A stretch of DNA of 5,854 bases from Clostridiales bacterium (GCA_031269415.1 JAISZF010000136.1:1-5854), one strand, 5' to 3'. Counted from the stretch's first letter, positions 1-5,795 are shown. Translations and numbers: made by a program. Notes: generated by a model not told the origin, from the letters alone.

Positions 1-1
1 G

Positions 2-109
2 ATAATACCGCAAGCAAGTAAGAATTTGTCCGGGCGGATGCAGGAGTATAAACTGCTCGACTACGCCGAGTTAATGCTCACTATATTCGCCGCCGCGGAT
101 AATGCGTGA
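2..109 (+). CDS. 3' end of an unidentified protein (partial)
   Basis: Only the last 35 codons are in the window, read in frame 2 to a TGA at 107-109. The tail is amphipathic and probably helical, containing the segment EYKLLDYAELMLTIF and ending in FAAADNA. I do not recognise the family. Reality of the gene rests on three points: the frame stays open to the window edge while the other two + frames carry stops, codon choice (GCC, GCG, CTC) matches the neighbouring genes, and a hairpin terminator begins only one or two bases after the stop. The downstream amidase points the opposite way, so the two genes converge. Confidence 0.5.
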   Translation: MIPQASKNLSGRMQEYKLLDYAELMLTIFAAADNA

Positions 110-110
110 A

Positions 111-150
111 AAAAGCCGCGTACAGCCTTTTCCGGGCATACACGGCTTTT
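111..150 (+). terminator. Rho-independent terminator, probably bidirectional
   Basis: The arm AAAAGCCGCGTA at 111-122 pairs with TACACGGCTTTT at 139-150 with one mismatch (C119/A142). A short inner GCC/GGC stem (125-127 with 135-137) may extend the helix. It starts right after the stop codon at 109 and ends in four T on the + strand. Read on the - strand it ends in six T, so it can also stop leftward transcripts from the amidase gene. Confidence 0.75.
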
Positions 151-176
151 ATGAGCGATTTAAGCTTTAATTACCC

Positions 177-206
177 AACAAGCCCTCCATGAAAGGAGGG
201 CTTGTT
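177..206. terminator. Hairpin terminator between convergent genes
   Basis: A perfect 12-bp stem, AACAAGCCCTCC (177-188) with GGAGGGCTTGTT (195-206), encloses a six-base loop ATGAAA. It lies 22 bases past the amidase stop, so it most likely ends that - strand transcript, although the run of T after the stem is poor on that strand. On the + strand the stem ends in TTGTTT, and the hairpin could back up the preceding terminator. Confidence 0.75.
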
Positions 207-228
207 TAATATCCGGCCAACAAAACAC

Positions 229-1005
229 TCAAAAATACGCGTCCATCTGGCTGAAGATTTTGCTGTTATTCTTAACAGCCGTTATCCGCTGCAACGCTTC
301 GTTCCATGTCACGGTGTAATCGTTGGCTTCCAACAGATCGCGGATACTGACCATTCTGCCGCCGCCTAAGATCTTCGCGGCGTGATCTAACGTGGAATAA
401 AACCTGCCGCTGATATTAACAGTTTCCAACTCGTAAATCTTATTGTCCACGCACAGATTAACATACCCCGACGGCAAGGTGGTTCTGCTGATTATATTCT
501 GCACGTCGTCTTTGAACTTTGCCCACGCTTCGGGATTTTTCACGAAGTAAAGCGGACATAGCTTTCCGGTAACCTCATTATGCGTGAACAGTCTCTTATG
601 CGGATCAAAGCCATGGCGTAGGCACATATCCGCGCACAGCTCGGTAAGGCTTAAATTTGTAATCTCCGAGAACTTGCCGTCCGCGTTCGGATGGCAGGTT
701 TCAATACCGTAGTATATACTGTTGTTTATTTTAGCCTGCTCCAGATAGGCGCTGCTGTAAGCCGCGCCAGCGTGCATCGCGACTTCGGTTTCCGGTATAC
801 ACCTGATTACCTCGCCCTGAAGTCCGACAATATAGTGAGATGAAACGCCTCTTCCATTAGAGCCTTTCTCAAAATAATTGCGGTTAGACATGGCGGAACT
901 GCCAGGATTAGCCACGTAATGCACCACAATACCCTTTGGGTTAATAGCTTTGCCGGTTCGGCCGTGGCTGGCGCCCAGTGTTAACAGAGCGTCCGTTATT
1001 TTCAT
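229..1005 (-). CDS. N-acetylmuramoyl-L-alanine amidase, endolysin-like (Amidase_2) with stalk module
   Basis: Zinc amidase expected to cut the bond between MurNAc and L-alanine in peptidoglycan. The 258-residue protein starts with the Amidase_2/PGRP-type fold (about residues 20-165). Visible ligands match the T7 lysozyme/PlyL pattern: H29 in VVHYV, then H142 and C150 in the block THNEVTGKLCP, with K148 two residues before the cysteine and E102 in GIETCH as likely catalytic residues. Residues about 180-245 look like a copper-amine-oxidase-N1-like (stalk) module, with a typical VSIRDLLEANDYTVTW stretch. There is no signal peptide, so the protein is cytoplasmic unless released by a holin or lysis, as for phage endolysins. 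ATG at 1005 is chosen because AAGGGAGG (1019-1012 on the - strand) lies 6 bases upstream. The frame stays open to 1095, but those codons would cover the ribosome binding site and are unlike the family. No phage genes are visible next to it. Confidence 0.9.
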   Translation of the reverse strand: MKITDALLTLGASHGRTGKAINPKGIVVHYVANPGSSAMSNRNYFEKGSNGRGVSSHYIVGLQGEVIRCIPETEVAMHAGAAYSSAYLEQAKINNSIYYGIETCHPNADGKFSEITNLSLTELCADMCLRHGFDPHKRLFTHNEVTGKLCPLYFVKNPEAWAKFKDDVQNIISRTTLPSGYVNLCVDNKIYELETVNISGRFYSTLDHAAKILGGGRMVSIRDLLEANDYTVTWNEALQRITAVKNNSKIFSQMDAYF

Positions 1006-1078
1006 AGATTGCCTCCCTTCTCTATCTATTACCATCCTATGCAAAATAAAGACAGGCGTGTATCGTTTGCCGGAATAA

Positions 1079-1107
1079 TTGACGAAGCTTTCCAATGATG
1101 TTATTAT
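1079..1107 (+). promoter_or_regulatory. Sigma-A promoter for the lipoprotein-to-nnr run
   Basis: TTGACG at 1079-1084 and TATTAT at 1102-1107 are separated by exactly 17 bases, each one mismatch from the consensus hexamer. Transcription would begin near 1114, about 50 bases before the GTG of the lipoprotein gene. No other equally good promoter is visible before acpS and nnr, so this one probably serves the whole run. Confidence 0.7.
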
Positions 1108-1166
1108 CAGTTAACCATATACGGAGTATTCAAAATTTATTATTTACTTAAAGGGAGGAACTGCAA

Positions 1167-1808
1167 GTGAGGCAATTTTTAATATCGGTTTGTATCTTAT
1201 TGTTTCTAAGCGCGTGCGGCGGAAACGGAAATGATCTCCCCCCCGAAGCGACCACATCCTCCGCGCCTGAGACTCCAATCGCGGAAGACGACGTCCATCA
1301 GGAACCGGTTGTGTTTCCGACCGGCGAATACGAAAATCCCTTTGGCGACACCAGAACAAGATTTACGCTTACCGATTCGCAGCAAGCTCTGTTTAACAGC
1401 TATTCCAAGGATTTCAACTTCGATATCTCGCTATTTAAAGGCGCGTCCGCGATCGACGTGGCCCAGGTATTTATTGAATGCGGGATCGAGGGGCTATGGG
1501 AAGGCGAGTACAACCTATATTATTTTAAATCCAGACAGGTGGCTAAGGCGGACTTTAAAGCGGAATTTGAGAAAGATCTGACCACCTTGGACATTCGCAC
1601 GCGCCGGGATCAGGCCAACATTGTGTTCCCCAATCTCAAAGACGGCACGTTTGTGGACGCGGGCGACGGCTCGGGTTATATAGAGTTCGATTCCGTGGAA
1701 CAGACGGCTGATTATGAAAACCTGTACACCGTTAAGATGAGAATGAATTTTATTAAAGTGGACGATATCTGGCAGATAGACCAGAATAACATGTTTACAT
1801 CTGAATAA
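1167..1808 (+). CDS. Lipoprotein of unknown function
   Basis: Predicted 213-residue lipoprotein anchored to the outer face of the membrane. Residues 1-16 form a signal peptide (positive R2, hydrophobic core) ending in the lipobox LSAC, with C17 as the lipidated cysteine. A low-complexity linker rich in Pro, Thr, Ser and Glu (about 22-60) leads to a soluble domain (about 65-213). That domain has a helical part around FKGASAIDVAQVFIECGIEG followed by apparent beta strands ending in FIKVDDIWQID. This order is loosely reminiscent of NTF2-like extracellular domains, but that is a guess and I cannot name a family. The start is a GTG preceded by AAGGGAGGAA (1151-1160) with six bases between. It is first after the promoter at 1079 and lies 39 bases before the DUF4321 gene with no terminator between, so the two are likely co-transcribed. 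Confidence 0.85.
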   Translation: MRQFLISVCILLFLSACGGNGNDLPPEATTSSAPETPIAEDDVHQEPVVFPTGEYENPFGDTRTRFTLTDSQQALFNSYSKDFNFDISLFKGASAIDVAQVFIECGIEGLWEGEYNLYYFKSRQVAKADFKAEFEKDLTTLDIRTRRDQANIVFPNLKDGTFVDAGDGSGYIEFDSVEQTADYENLYTVKMRMNFIKVDDIWQIDQNNMFTSE

Positions 1809-1847
1809 GCTCGGATTTCTGAAGATAAAACAAGGGGGGGATTGTTT

Positions 1848-2102
1848 TTGAAAGACCGCGGGAACGCTTTAAACCTGTTTCTCCTGTTCTTGGCGGGAAT
1901 GGTGGTCGGAGGGTTTATCGGGTATTACCTGGGGCAGTATCCTCTGTTCACATGGCTGAACTACGGCAAGGAATTCGGCATGGATCAGCCGGTATCCCTG
2001 GAACTCGGAATAATTCACCTGGTTTTGGGTATAAAAATCAATATAAACATTGCCAGCATTTTTGGCATGGCGCTGGGCGCGCTGGTTTACAGGCAGATGT
2101 AA
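1848..2102 (+). CDS. DUF4321-family small membrane protein
   Basis: Small integral membrane protein of 84 residues. Helix 1 spans about residues 8-29 (glycine-rich AGMVVGGFIGYYLG) and helix 2 about 62-81. Between them is a short loop with FTWLNYG and PVSLELG, patterns typical of DUF4321 proteins of Clostridia, whose function is unknown. The start is taken as TTG at 1848 because the run AAGGGGGGG (1832-1840) then lies seven bases upstream. An in-frame TTG at 1842 would sit almost on top of that site and is unlikely. Family members usually begin with a few charged residues before the first helix, which fits MKDRGNAL. It is followed after 28 bases by the coiled-coil gene, in an apparent operon. 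Confidence 0.8.
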   Translation: MKDRGNALNLFLLFLAGMVVGGFIGYYLGQYPLFTWLNYGKEFGMDQPVSLELGIIHLVLGIKININIASIFGMALGALVYRQM

Positions 2103-2130
2103 TCCGCGCCGTTCACAAAGGCGGATGTGT

Positions 2131-2745
2131 ATGAAGAAACGGAATTCAGGCAGACAATCCCGAATTGATCCGATAATATTCGAGAGTATTAATGCCCCTT
2201 TGCTGATATTGGATCCACTTTGGCAGGAACAGTTCCGAAACCGTAAATCAGAAAAGATTATCTCCCTTGAAACAAAGATAAAGGATTTAATGAAGGAAAA
2301 CGCGCGGCTGGCTGAAACCGAACAAGCCCTCACGAATAAGAAAAGGGAATGCTTGAGCCAGATACGGAAACTGGCCGGGGACGTTCATGAGCGTAATGAT
2401 CTCGAAGCCGCGAAAGCCACGGAGATCTTCAAAATAGCTGTACATGATATCAATACGGAACTGGACGCCTTGGGCAGGAGGGCGGATAATCTGCCCGGCG
2501 AGATGGAAGAAGCCAACCGCGAACTGCTGGCTGAAACGGTTTCTGTTATCTATTTCAGTATGCGCGACAGTCAGGCCCGTCTAATAGCGTTAGCCCCGGA
2601 GATCGAGCGTCTGCGCGCGGAGGTGCAGCGTATGACTGCCGAACAGATAGCGTGCGAGGAAGAAGCCGCGCGGACATATCAACTGCTGCACCGGTTGGTG
2701 GGCCGCGAGGTCGTCAATATTCTGGATCAGGAATTCAAGCCATGA
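2131..2745 (+). CDS. Conserved coiled-coil protein of unknown function
   Basis: A 204-residue, strongly charged, mostly helical cytoplasmic protein with no signal peptide or membrane segment. After a basic N-terminus and a short motif PLLILDPLWQEQF (about 23-35), coiled coils are predicted by eye at about 37-90 and 145-185, from heptad-like Leu/Ile spacing and Glu/Lys/Arg richness. A middle part contains LPGEMEEANRELL, and the C-terminus reads LHRLVGREVVNILDQEF. From memory, similar proteins with this overall design recur in Clostridia, but I know of no assigned role. ATG at 2131 is preferred because AAAGG (2117-2121) lies nine bases upstream; an in-frame ATG at 2125 would be only three bases from it. 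The end overlaps the acpS start by four bases (ATGA, 2742-2745), so translation of the two is probably coupled. Confidence 0.8.
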   Translation: MKKRNSGRQSRIDPIIFESINAPLLILDPLWQEQFRNRKSEKIISLETKIKDLMKENARLAETEQALTNKKRECLSQIRKLAGDVHERNDLEAAKATEIFKIAVHDINTELDALGRRADNLPGEMEEANRELLAETVSVIYFSMRDSQARLIALAPEIERLRAEVQRMTAEQIACEEEAARTYQLLHRLVGREVVNILDQEFKP

Positions 2746-3110
2746 TTATTGGTATAGGAACGGATATATGCGAAACCGCGAGAATTACAAAGGGTACGCG
2801 AAATCCGCGATTCCGCGCAAAAGTATATACTGATCGGGAACTCGCTTATTGCGCCGATAAGCCCCTTGAAACCGCCGCAGGGCTGTTTGCCGCGAAAGAA
2901 GCCGCGGTAAAAGCCATGGGCGTTGGTTTCAGGGACTTTTGGCCGTGTGATGTTGAAATTACGCGCGACGATTTGGGCAAACCCATTGTGCTTCCACATG
3001 GGGCTTTCAAAGATGTATGCGACTTAAAACAGGCGGTTATTCATATCAGTATTTCCCATACCAGAGAGAGCGCGATCGCGTTTGCGGTCGCTGAAACCGA
3101 GGGGCTGTGA
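2742..3110 (+). CDS. acpS: Holo-[acyl-carrier-protein] synthase
   Basis: Transfers 4'-phosphopantetheine from coenzyme A to the conserved serine of acyl carrier protein, making it active for fatty acid synthesis; cytoplasmic, normally a trimer. The 122-residue length is usual for the family. Motifs in order: GIGTDICET (Mg-binding D8), FRAKVYTDREL (24-34), the signature FAAKEAAVKAMGVG (49-62, with metal-binding E53), DVEITRDDLGKPIV (70-83) and ISISHTRESAIAFAVAE (103-119). The arginine commonly found before FAAKEA is leucine here (AGLFAAKEA), and the loop between the ELAYC stretch and this motif is a few residues shorter than in B. subtilis AcpS. I do not expect either to abolish activity. ATG at 2742 starts at the family's usual N-terminus and overlaps the preceding stop. 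nnr follows three bases after the stop, a common acpS neighbour. Confidence 0.95.
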   Translation: MIIGIGTDICETARITKGTRNPRFRAKVYTDRELAYCADKPLETAAGLFAAKEAAVKAMGVGFRDFWPCDVEITRDDLGKPIVLPHGAFKDVCDLKQAVIHISISHTRESAIAFAVAETEGL

Positions 3111-3113
3111 GTG

Positions 3114-4661
3114 ATGAAAGTAGTATCAGGCGAACAGATGCGCCGTATAGAAGCCGCGGTCGCGGAGAAGATCGGGCTGCCAACCCTATTGATGATGGAA
3201 AACGCCGCTATTCGGCTCTCTGAATACTGCCTGGCGTACATCAAAGGGATAGTAAAACCAAAGGTCATAATCCTGGCGGGCGGCGGCGGAAACGGCGGCG
3301 ACGGCTTTGCGTTGGCCAGGCATTTACGGCTAAAGGGCGTTGATGTACGTATTATCCTGGCCGTGGATCCCAGCACGATACGCGGGGACGCATTAATCAA
3401 TCTTAAAATCGCTGAAAGCATGGGTCTGCCAATTACCGGAGCCGACTCGATAAACCTTCGGGAGACATTGGAATCCTGCGATTTGGCTGTGGACGCGTTA
3501 TTCGGAGCGGGGCTTAACAGACGTATTGAGGGCGGCTATGAGCGTATTATAGACATGGTCAATAGTTACGCTCCATATGTCATAGCGGTTGACATTCCCT
3601 CCGGTATAATCGCGGATACCGGGGCGGTTTTGGGTACGGCGGTTAGAGCGGATCTAACCGTAACATTGGGCTTTCCAAAGATCGGCATTATGATTTACCC
3701 CGGGGCGGAGTACGCGGGCAGGGTCGAGATTGCGGATATTTCCCTGCCAGACATATCGGTTTCTGGCATGGGGATTGAAACTTGCGCGCTGACGGATAAT
3801 GAGGCGGCGGAATTGCTTCCGTCCAGGCCCAGACGTTCCAACAAAGGGACGTTCGGTCGTGTATACGCTTTCGCCGGATCCGAGAGCATGCCCGGAGCGG
3901 CTGTTTTGTCCGCCGCCGCCGCGTATAAGGCCGGCGCCGGGTATGTATGCGTCTGCGTGATCCCACCTGTGGCGCGGGTACTGCATTACAGTCTCAGAGA
4001 AGCCGTTACTCGTATACTTCCGGAAAGCGGCGGTTATTACTGCCGAGAAAGTCTGGAGTCCATAGCCGATGAGCTTAACCAGGCCGATGCGGTATACGCG
4101 GGACCCGGCATAGGGCGCTCGCCGCGGGTTAGCGAGTTTGTATTCAAGCTGATTGAAACCGTCCAAGCCCCGATTGTGTTGGACGCGGACGCCCTGAACG
4201 CGGTTTCGGAAGATGTGAGTATCCTCAAAAAGCTTAAAGCTCCATGCGTCGTTACCCCGCATCCTGGTGAAATGAGCCGACTGACGGGACTTCCCGTCAA
4301 AGATATTCTGGCGGATACAATCGGCGCCGCCGCTGAATTCGCCCGCGAATTCGGTGCGGTCGTTCTGCTGAAAGACGCAAGGACTATTGTCGCGAGTCCG
4401 GATGGCCGTAACTATGTCAATACAACCGGCAGCCCCGCCTTGGCGAAGGCCGGTTCCGGGGACGTATTAACGGGCGTAATCGCCGGTCTTATGGCGCAGG
4501 GGCTGGATCCGTACGCCGCGGCAATGCTTGGCGCCTATATTCACGGAAAAGCCGGCGAGTCGGCGGGCGCTGAATTATCGAACTACGGTGTTTCCGCTTC
4601 GGATGTTCTGAACAGAATTCCTCTTACGCTGAAAGCCTGTGAAAATGCGCGGGGCGAATAG
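3114..4661 (+). CDS. nnr: Bifunctional NAD(P)HX epimerase / ADP-dependent NAD(P)H-hydrate dehydratase
   Basis: Metabolite repair enzyme: the N-terminal domain interconverts the R and S forms of hydrated NAD(P)H and the C-terminal domain dehydrates the S form back to NAD(P)H using ADP. The 515 residues match the usual fused form. YjeF_N domain, about 1-215: LAGGGGNGGDGFALARHL (54-71), VDALFGAGL (126-134) and VIAVDIPSGI (156-165). Ribokinase-like dehydratase domain, about 230-510: NKGTFGRVYAFAGS (243-256), YAGPGIG (328-334), PIVLDADALN (353-362), TPHPGEMSRL (381-390), and AGSGDVLTG (446-454), where D450 should be the catalytic base. All expected motifs are intact. ATG at 3114 fits family N-termini and lies nine bases after GAGGGG (3099-3104); the GTG just before it (3111) could also start and adds one residue. 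No clear terminator follows the TAG. Confidence 0.96.
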   Translation: MKVVSGEQMRRIEAAVAEKIGLPTLLMMENAAIRLSEYCLAYIKGIVKPKVIILAGGGGNGGDGFALARHLRLKGVDVRIILAVDPSTIRGDALINLKIAESMGLPITGADSINLRETLESCDLAVDALFGAGLNRRIEGGYERIIDMVNSYAPYVIAVDIPSGIIADTGAVLGTAVRADLTVTLGFPKIGIMIYPGAEYAGRVEIADISLPDISVSGMGIETCALTDNEAAELLPSRPRRSNKGTFGRVYAFAGSESMPGAAVLSAAAAYKAGAGYVCVCVIPPVARVLHYSLREAVTRILPESGGYYCRESLESIADELNQADAVYAGPGIGRSPRVSEFVFKLIETVQAPIVLDADALNAVSEDVSILKKLKAPCVVTPHPGEMSRLTGLPVKDILADTIGAAAEFAREFGAVVLLKDARTIVASPDGRNYVNTTGSPALAKAGSGDVLTGVIAGLMAQGLDPYAAAMLGAYIHGKAGESAGAELSNYGVSASDVLNRIPLTLKACENARGE

Positions 4662-4681
4662 CAATTTCCATTAAACTCGGC

Positions 4682-4710
4682 TTGATATTTCCCCCTCTTT
4701 GCATATATTA
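4682..4710 (+). promoter_or_regulatory. Candidate promoter for the SleB-type hydrolase
   Basis: Two readings overlap. As sigma-A: TTGATA (4682-4687), 16 bases, TATATT (4704-4709). As a mother-cell sporulation promoter: CATATATTA (4702-4710) fits the sigma-E/sigma-K -10 form CATAnnnTA, with an ATATT (4685-4689) upstream at a slightly short distance. The sequence alone does not decide between them. It also leaves open how much transcription enters from nnr, since no terminator separates the genes. Confidence 0.4.
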
Positions 4711-4769
4711 ATAAATTTTGGTAAAACTAACTCTATGCCGCTGCACGCCTCCAAAATTCTAATATATCC

Positions 4770-4786
4770 AAGGAGTTGATTTTATT
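4770..4786 (+). promoter_or_regulatory. Ribosome binding site that decides an ATT start
   Basis: AAGGAGTTGAT at 4770-4780 matches the anti-Shine-Dalgarno partner AAGGAGGTGAT except at one base. The in-frame ATT at 4784-4786 lies eight bases after AAGGAG, the expected spacing. There is no in-frame ATG, GTG or TTG between the upstream stop (TAA, 4760-4762) and the TTG at 4829, which has no ribosome binding site and falls inside the signal peptide. Confidence 0.65.
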
Positions 4787-5602
4787 TTACCAGGTCTAAG
4801 AAAGGCAGTTAGCGTCATACTCATCGCTTTGTTTATTGTGTTTGTTCATGTCGGGGATATAACTTACGCCCAGGAAGTCACGGCGCCCGCGCACAGAATT
4901 GTATTGAACGGACAATATATTCACCCTAACGTACAACCGGTGGAATCGAAAAATGGGATTCTGCTGCCGCTGCGTTATGTATCGGAAACCTTAGGCGCAA
5001 ACGTTTCCTGGGACAGTGACAGCAGAACCGCGCTGGTCTCACGCGACGGTGCCCTTAAGACATGCAAGGGTGAGATTGTCAATGATACAATGATGGCGCC
5101 TGTGAGTTTTTTCGCGGACATGTTTGACGCGCAAACCACATGTGTCAATAAGCTGAATTTGATTATAATGAATACCGACGGCGGCTATATATCCGAACAG
5201 GCCGCGTTGGCGCTGCTGCCTTCCTATAACGGATATTCCGAGGAAGATCTTAACTGGCTGGCTAAGATTGTGGAAGCCGAGGCTCAGGGCGAAACATACG
5301 CCTCCAAGCTGGGCGTGGCCAGCGTAATCATCAACCGCCGTGACAGCGGGAAATATCCGGCGACTATTAAAGGCGTTATATTTGATAAGAAACACGGCGT
5401 TCAATTTACGCCGACAGCTAACGGTTCCGTGTATAACGAGCCGTCCGCCTCCAGTTTCATGGCGGCGCTGGAGGCGTTGGAAGGGCGCAATAACGCTCCT
5501 GAAACGCTTTTCTTCATGAACCCGAAGATTGCCACAACAAATTGGATCTCAAAAAACCGCCAATACGCGTTTACTATCGGCGGCCATAGTTATTATTATT
5601 AG
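4784..5602 (+). CDS. Secreted SleB-type cell-wall hydrolase with N-terminal stalk module, ATT start
   Basis: Predicted secreted peptidoglycan hydrolase of 272 residues. Residues 1-29 form a complete signal peptide (basic R6 and K7, hydrophobic SVILIALFIVFVHV, likely cleavage after TYA before QEV). A copper-amine-oxidase-N1-like module follows at about 38-130, with the typical LPLRYVSETLGANVSWDSDS (61-80). The C-terminal Hydrolase_2/SleB domain (about 153-272) contains IVEAEAQGE (162-170), whose E166 aligns with the catalytic glutamate of SleB lytic transglycosylases, then SVIINRRDSGKYPATIKGVIF and a closing GGHSYYY. SleB proteins degrade spore cortex at germination, but SleB-domain proteins also act on vegetative walls, and the N-terminal module here is not the peptidoglycan-binding domain of classical SleB. 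Starting at TTG 4829 would cut the signal peptide in half, so the ATT at 4784 is preferred. Confidence 0.88.
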   Translation: MLPGLRKAVSVILIALFIVFVHVGDITYAQEVTAPAHRIVLNGQYIHPNVQPVESKNGILLPLRYVSETLGANVSWDSDSRTALVSRDGALKTCKGEIVNDTMMAPVSFFADMFDAQTTCVNKLNLIIMNTDGGYISEQAALALLPSYNGYSEEDLNWLAKIVEAEAQGETYASKLGVASVIINRRDSGKYPATIKGVIFDKKHGVQFTPTANGSVYNEPSASSFMAALEALEGRNNAPETLFFMNPKIATTNWISKNRQYAFTIGGHSYYY

Positions 5603-5620
5603 AGAAGGAAAATCGTTTAC

Positions 5621-5648
5621 AAAGGCGTCCATATTGGACGCCTTTTTT
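5621..5648 (+). terminator. Rho-independent terminator of the SleB-type gene
   Basis: A perfect 10-bp stem, AAAGGCGTCC (5621-5630) with GGACGCCTTT (5636-5645), encloses a five-base loop ATATT and runs into six consecutive T. It lies 18 bases after the stop codon at 5602. Confidence 0.93.
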
Positions 5649-5767
5649 ACGCCAACGGCGGCAGATTACGCTGGAGGACGTTTATGGGGACGCGCTGTGA
5701 GTGTATACAAATATGGTGCATAAAAGCATTATAATCATAATAATTATAATATATTTTTTAATAAAGC
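5649..5767. other. Intergenic stretch with AT-rich block
   Basis: This stretch has no convincing gene. The left part contains a 16-codon open frame (5684-5734) behind GGAGG. The right part (5728-5767) is almost pure A/T and lies directly upstream of the -35 at 5768, where it could act as an UP element. Inside it TTATAAT (5729-5735) and ATTATAA (5743-5749) form a seven-base inverted repeat with a seven-base spacer. Confidence 0.5.
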
Positions 5768-5795
5768 TTGTATTTTCTCCAGAATCTGCTATAAT
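5768..5795 (+). promoter_or_regulatory. Strong extended -10 sigma-A promoter
   Basis: TTGTAT (5768-5773), a 16-base spacer, and a perfect TATAAT (5790-5795) preceded by TGC, giving an extended -10 TGCTATAAT. An A/T-only block upstream may strengthen it. The transcript would start near 5802, about 25 bases before the TTG start of the next gene. Confidence 0.8.

Noticed and set aside
1006..1095. A 30-residue N-terminal extension of the amidase starting at 1095
   Set aside because: It would run through the strong ribosome binding site at 1012-1019, resembles no Amidase_2 N-terminus, and would overlap the promoter DNA.
1110..1116. GTTAACC, resembling one half of a BirA operator
   Set aside because: The facing half GGTTAAC is absent at any suitable distance, and the gene it precedes is not a biotin gene.
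2050..2130. An upstream extension of the coiled-coil gene overlapping the DUF4321 gene
   Set aside because: The extra residues (Trp/Arg-rich) are a frame shadow of DUF4321, and ATG 2131 has a well-placed ribosome binding site.
1869..2333. A - strand open frame across the DUF4321 and coiled-coil genes
   Set aside because: Low-quality composition and antisense to two better-supported genes with ribosome binding sites.
2652..2741. A longer acpS starting at 2652
   Set aside because: The added residues are out-of-frame coiled-coil sequence; AcpS proteins begin at the MIIGIGTD segment.
3654..4262. A 202-codon open frame on the - strand inside nnr
   Set aside because: It is antisense to an intact, motif-complete enzyme, has no domain pattern I recognise, and reflects high-GC codon shadowing.
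5529..5723. A 64-codon + frame overlapping the end of the SleB-type gene
   Set aside because: It runs through the terminator hairpin and is a shifted-frame shadow of the hydrolase C-terminus.
5730..5735. An additional TATAAT as a separate promoter
   Set aside because: No -35-like hexamer lies 16-18 bases upstream, and the surrounding DNA is A/T-rich enough to give the hexamer by chance.
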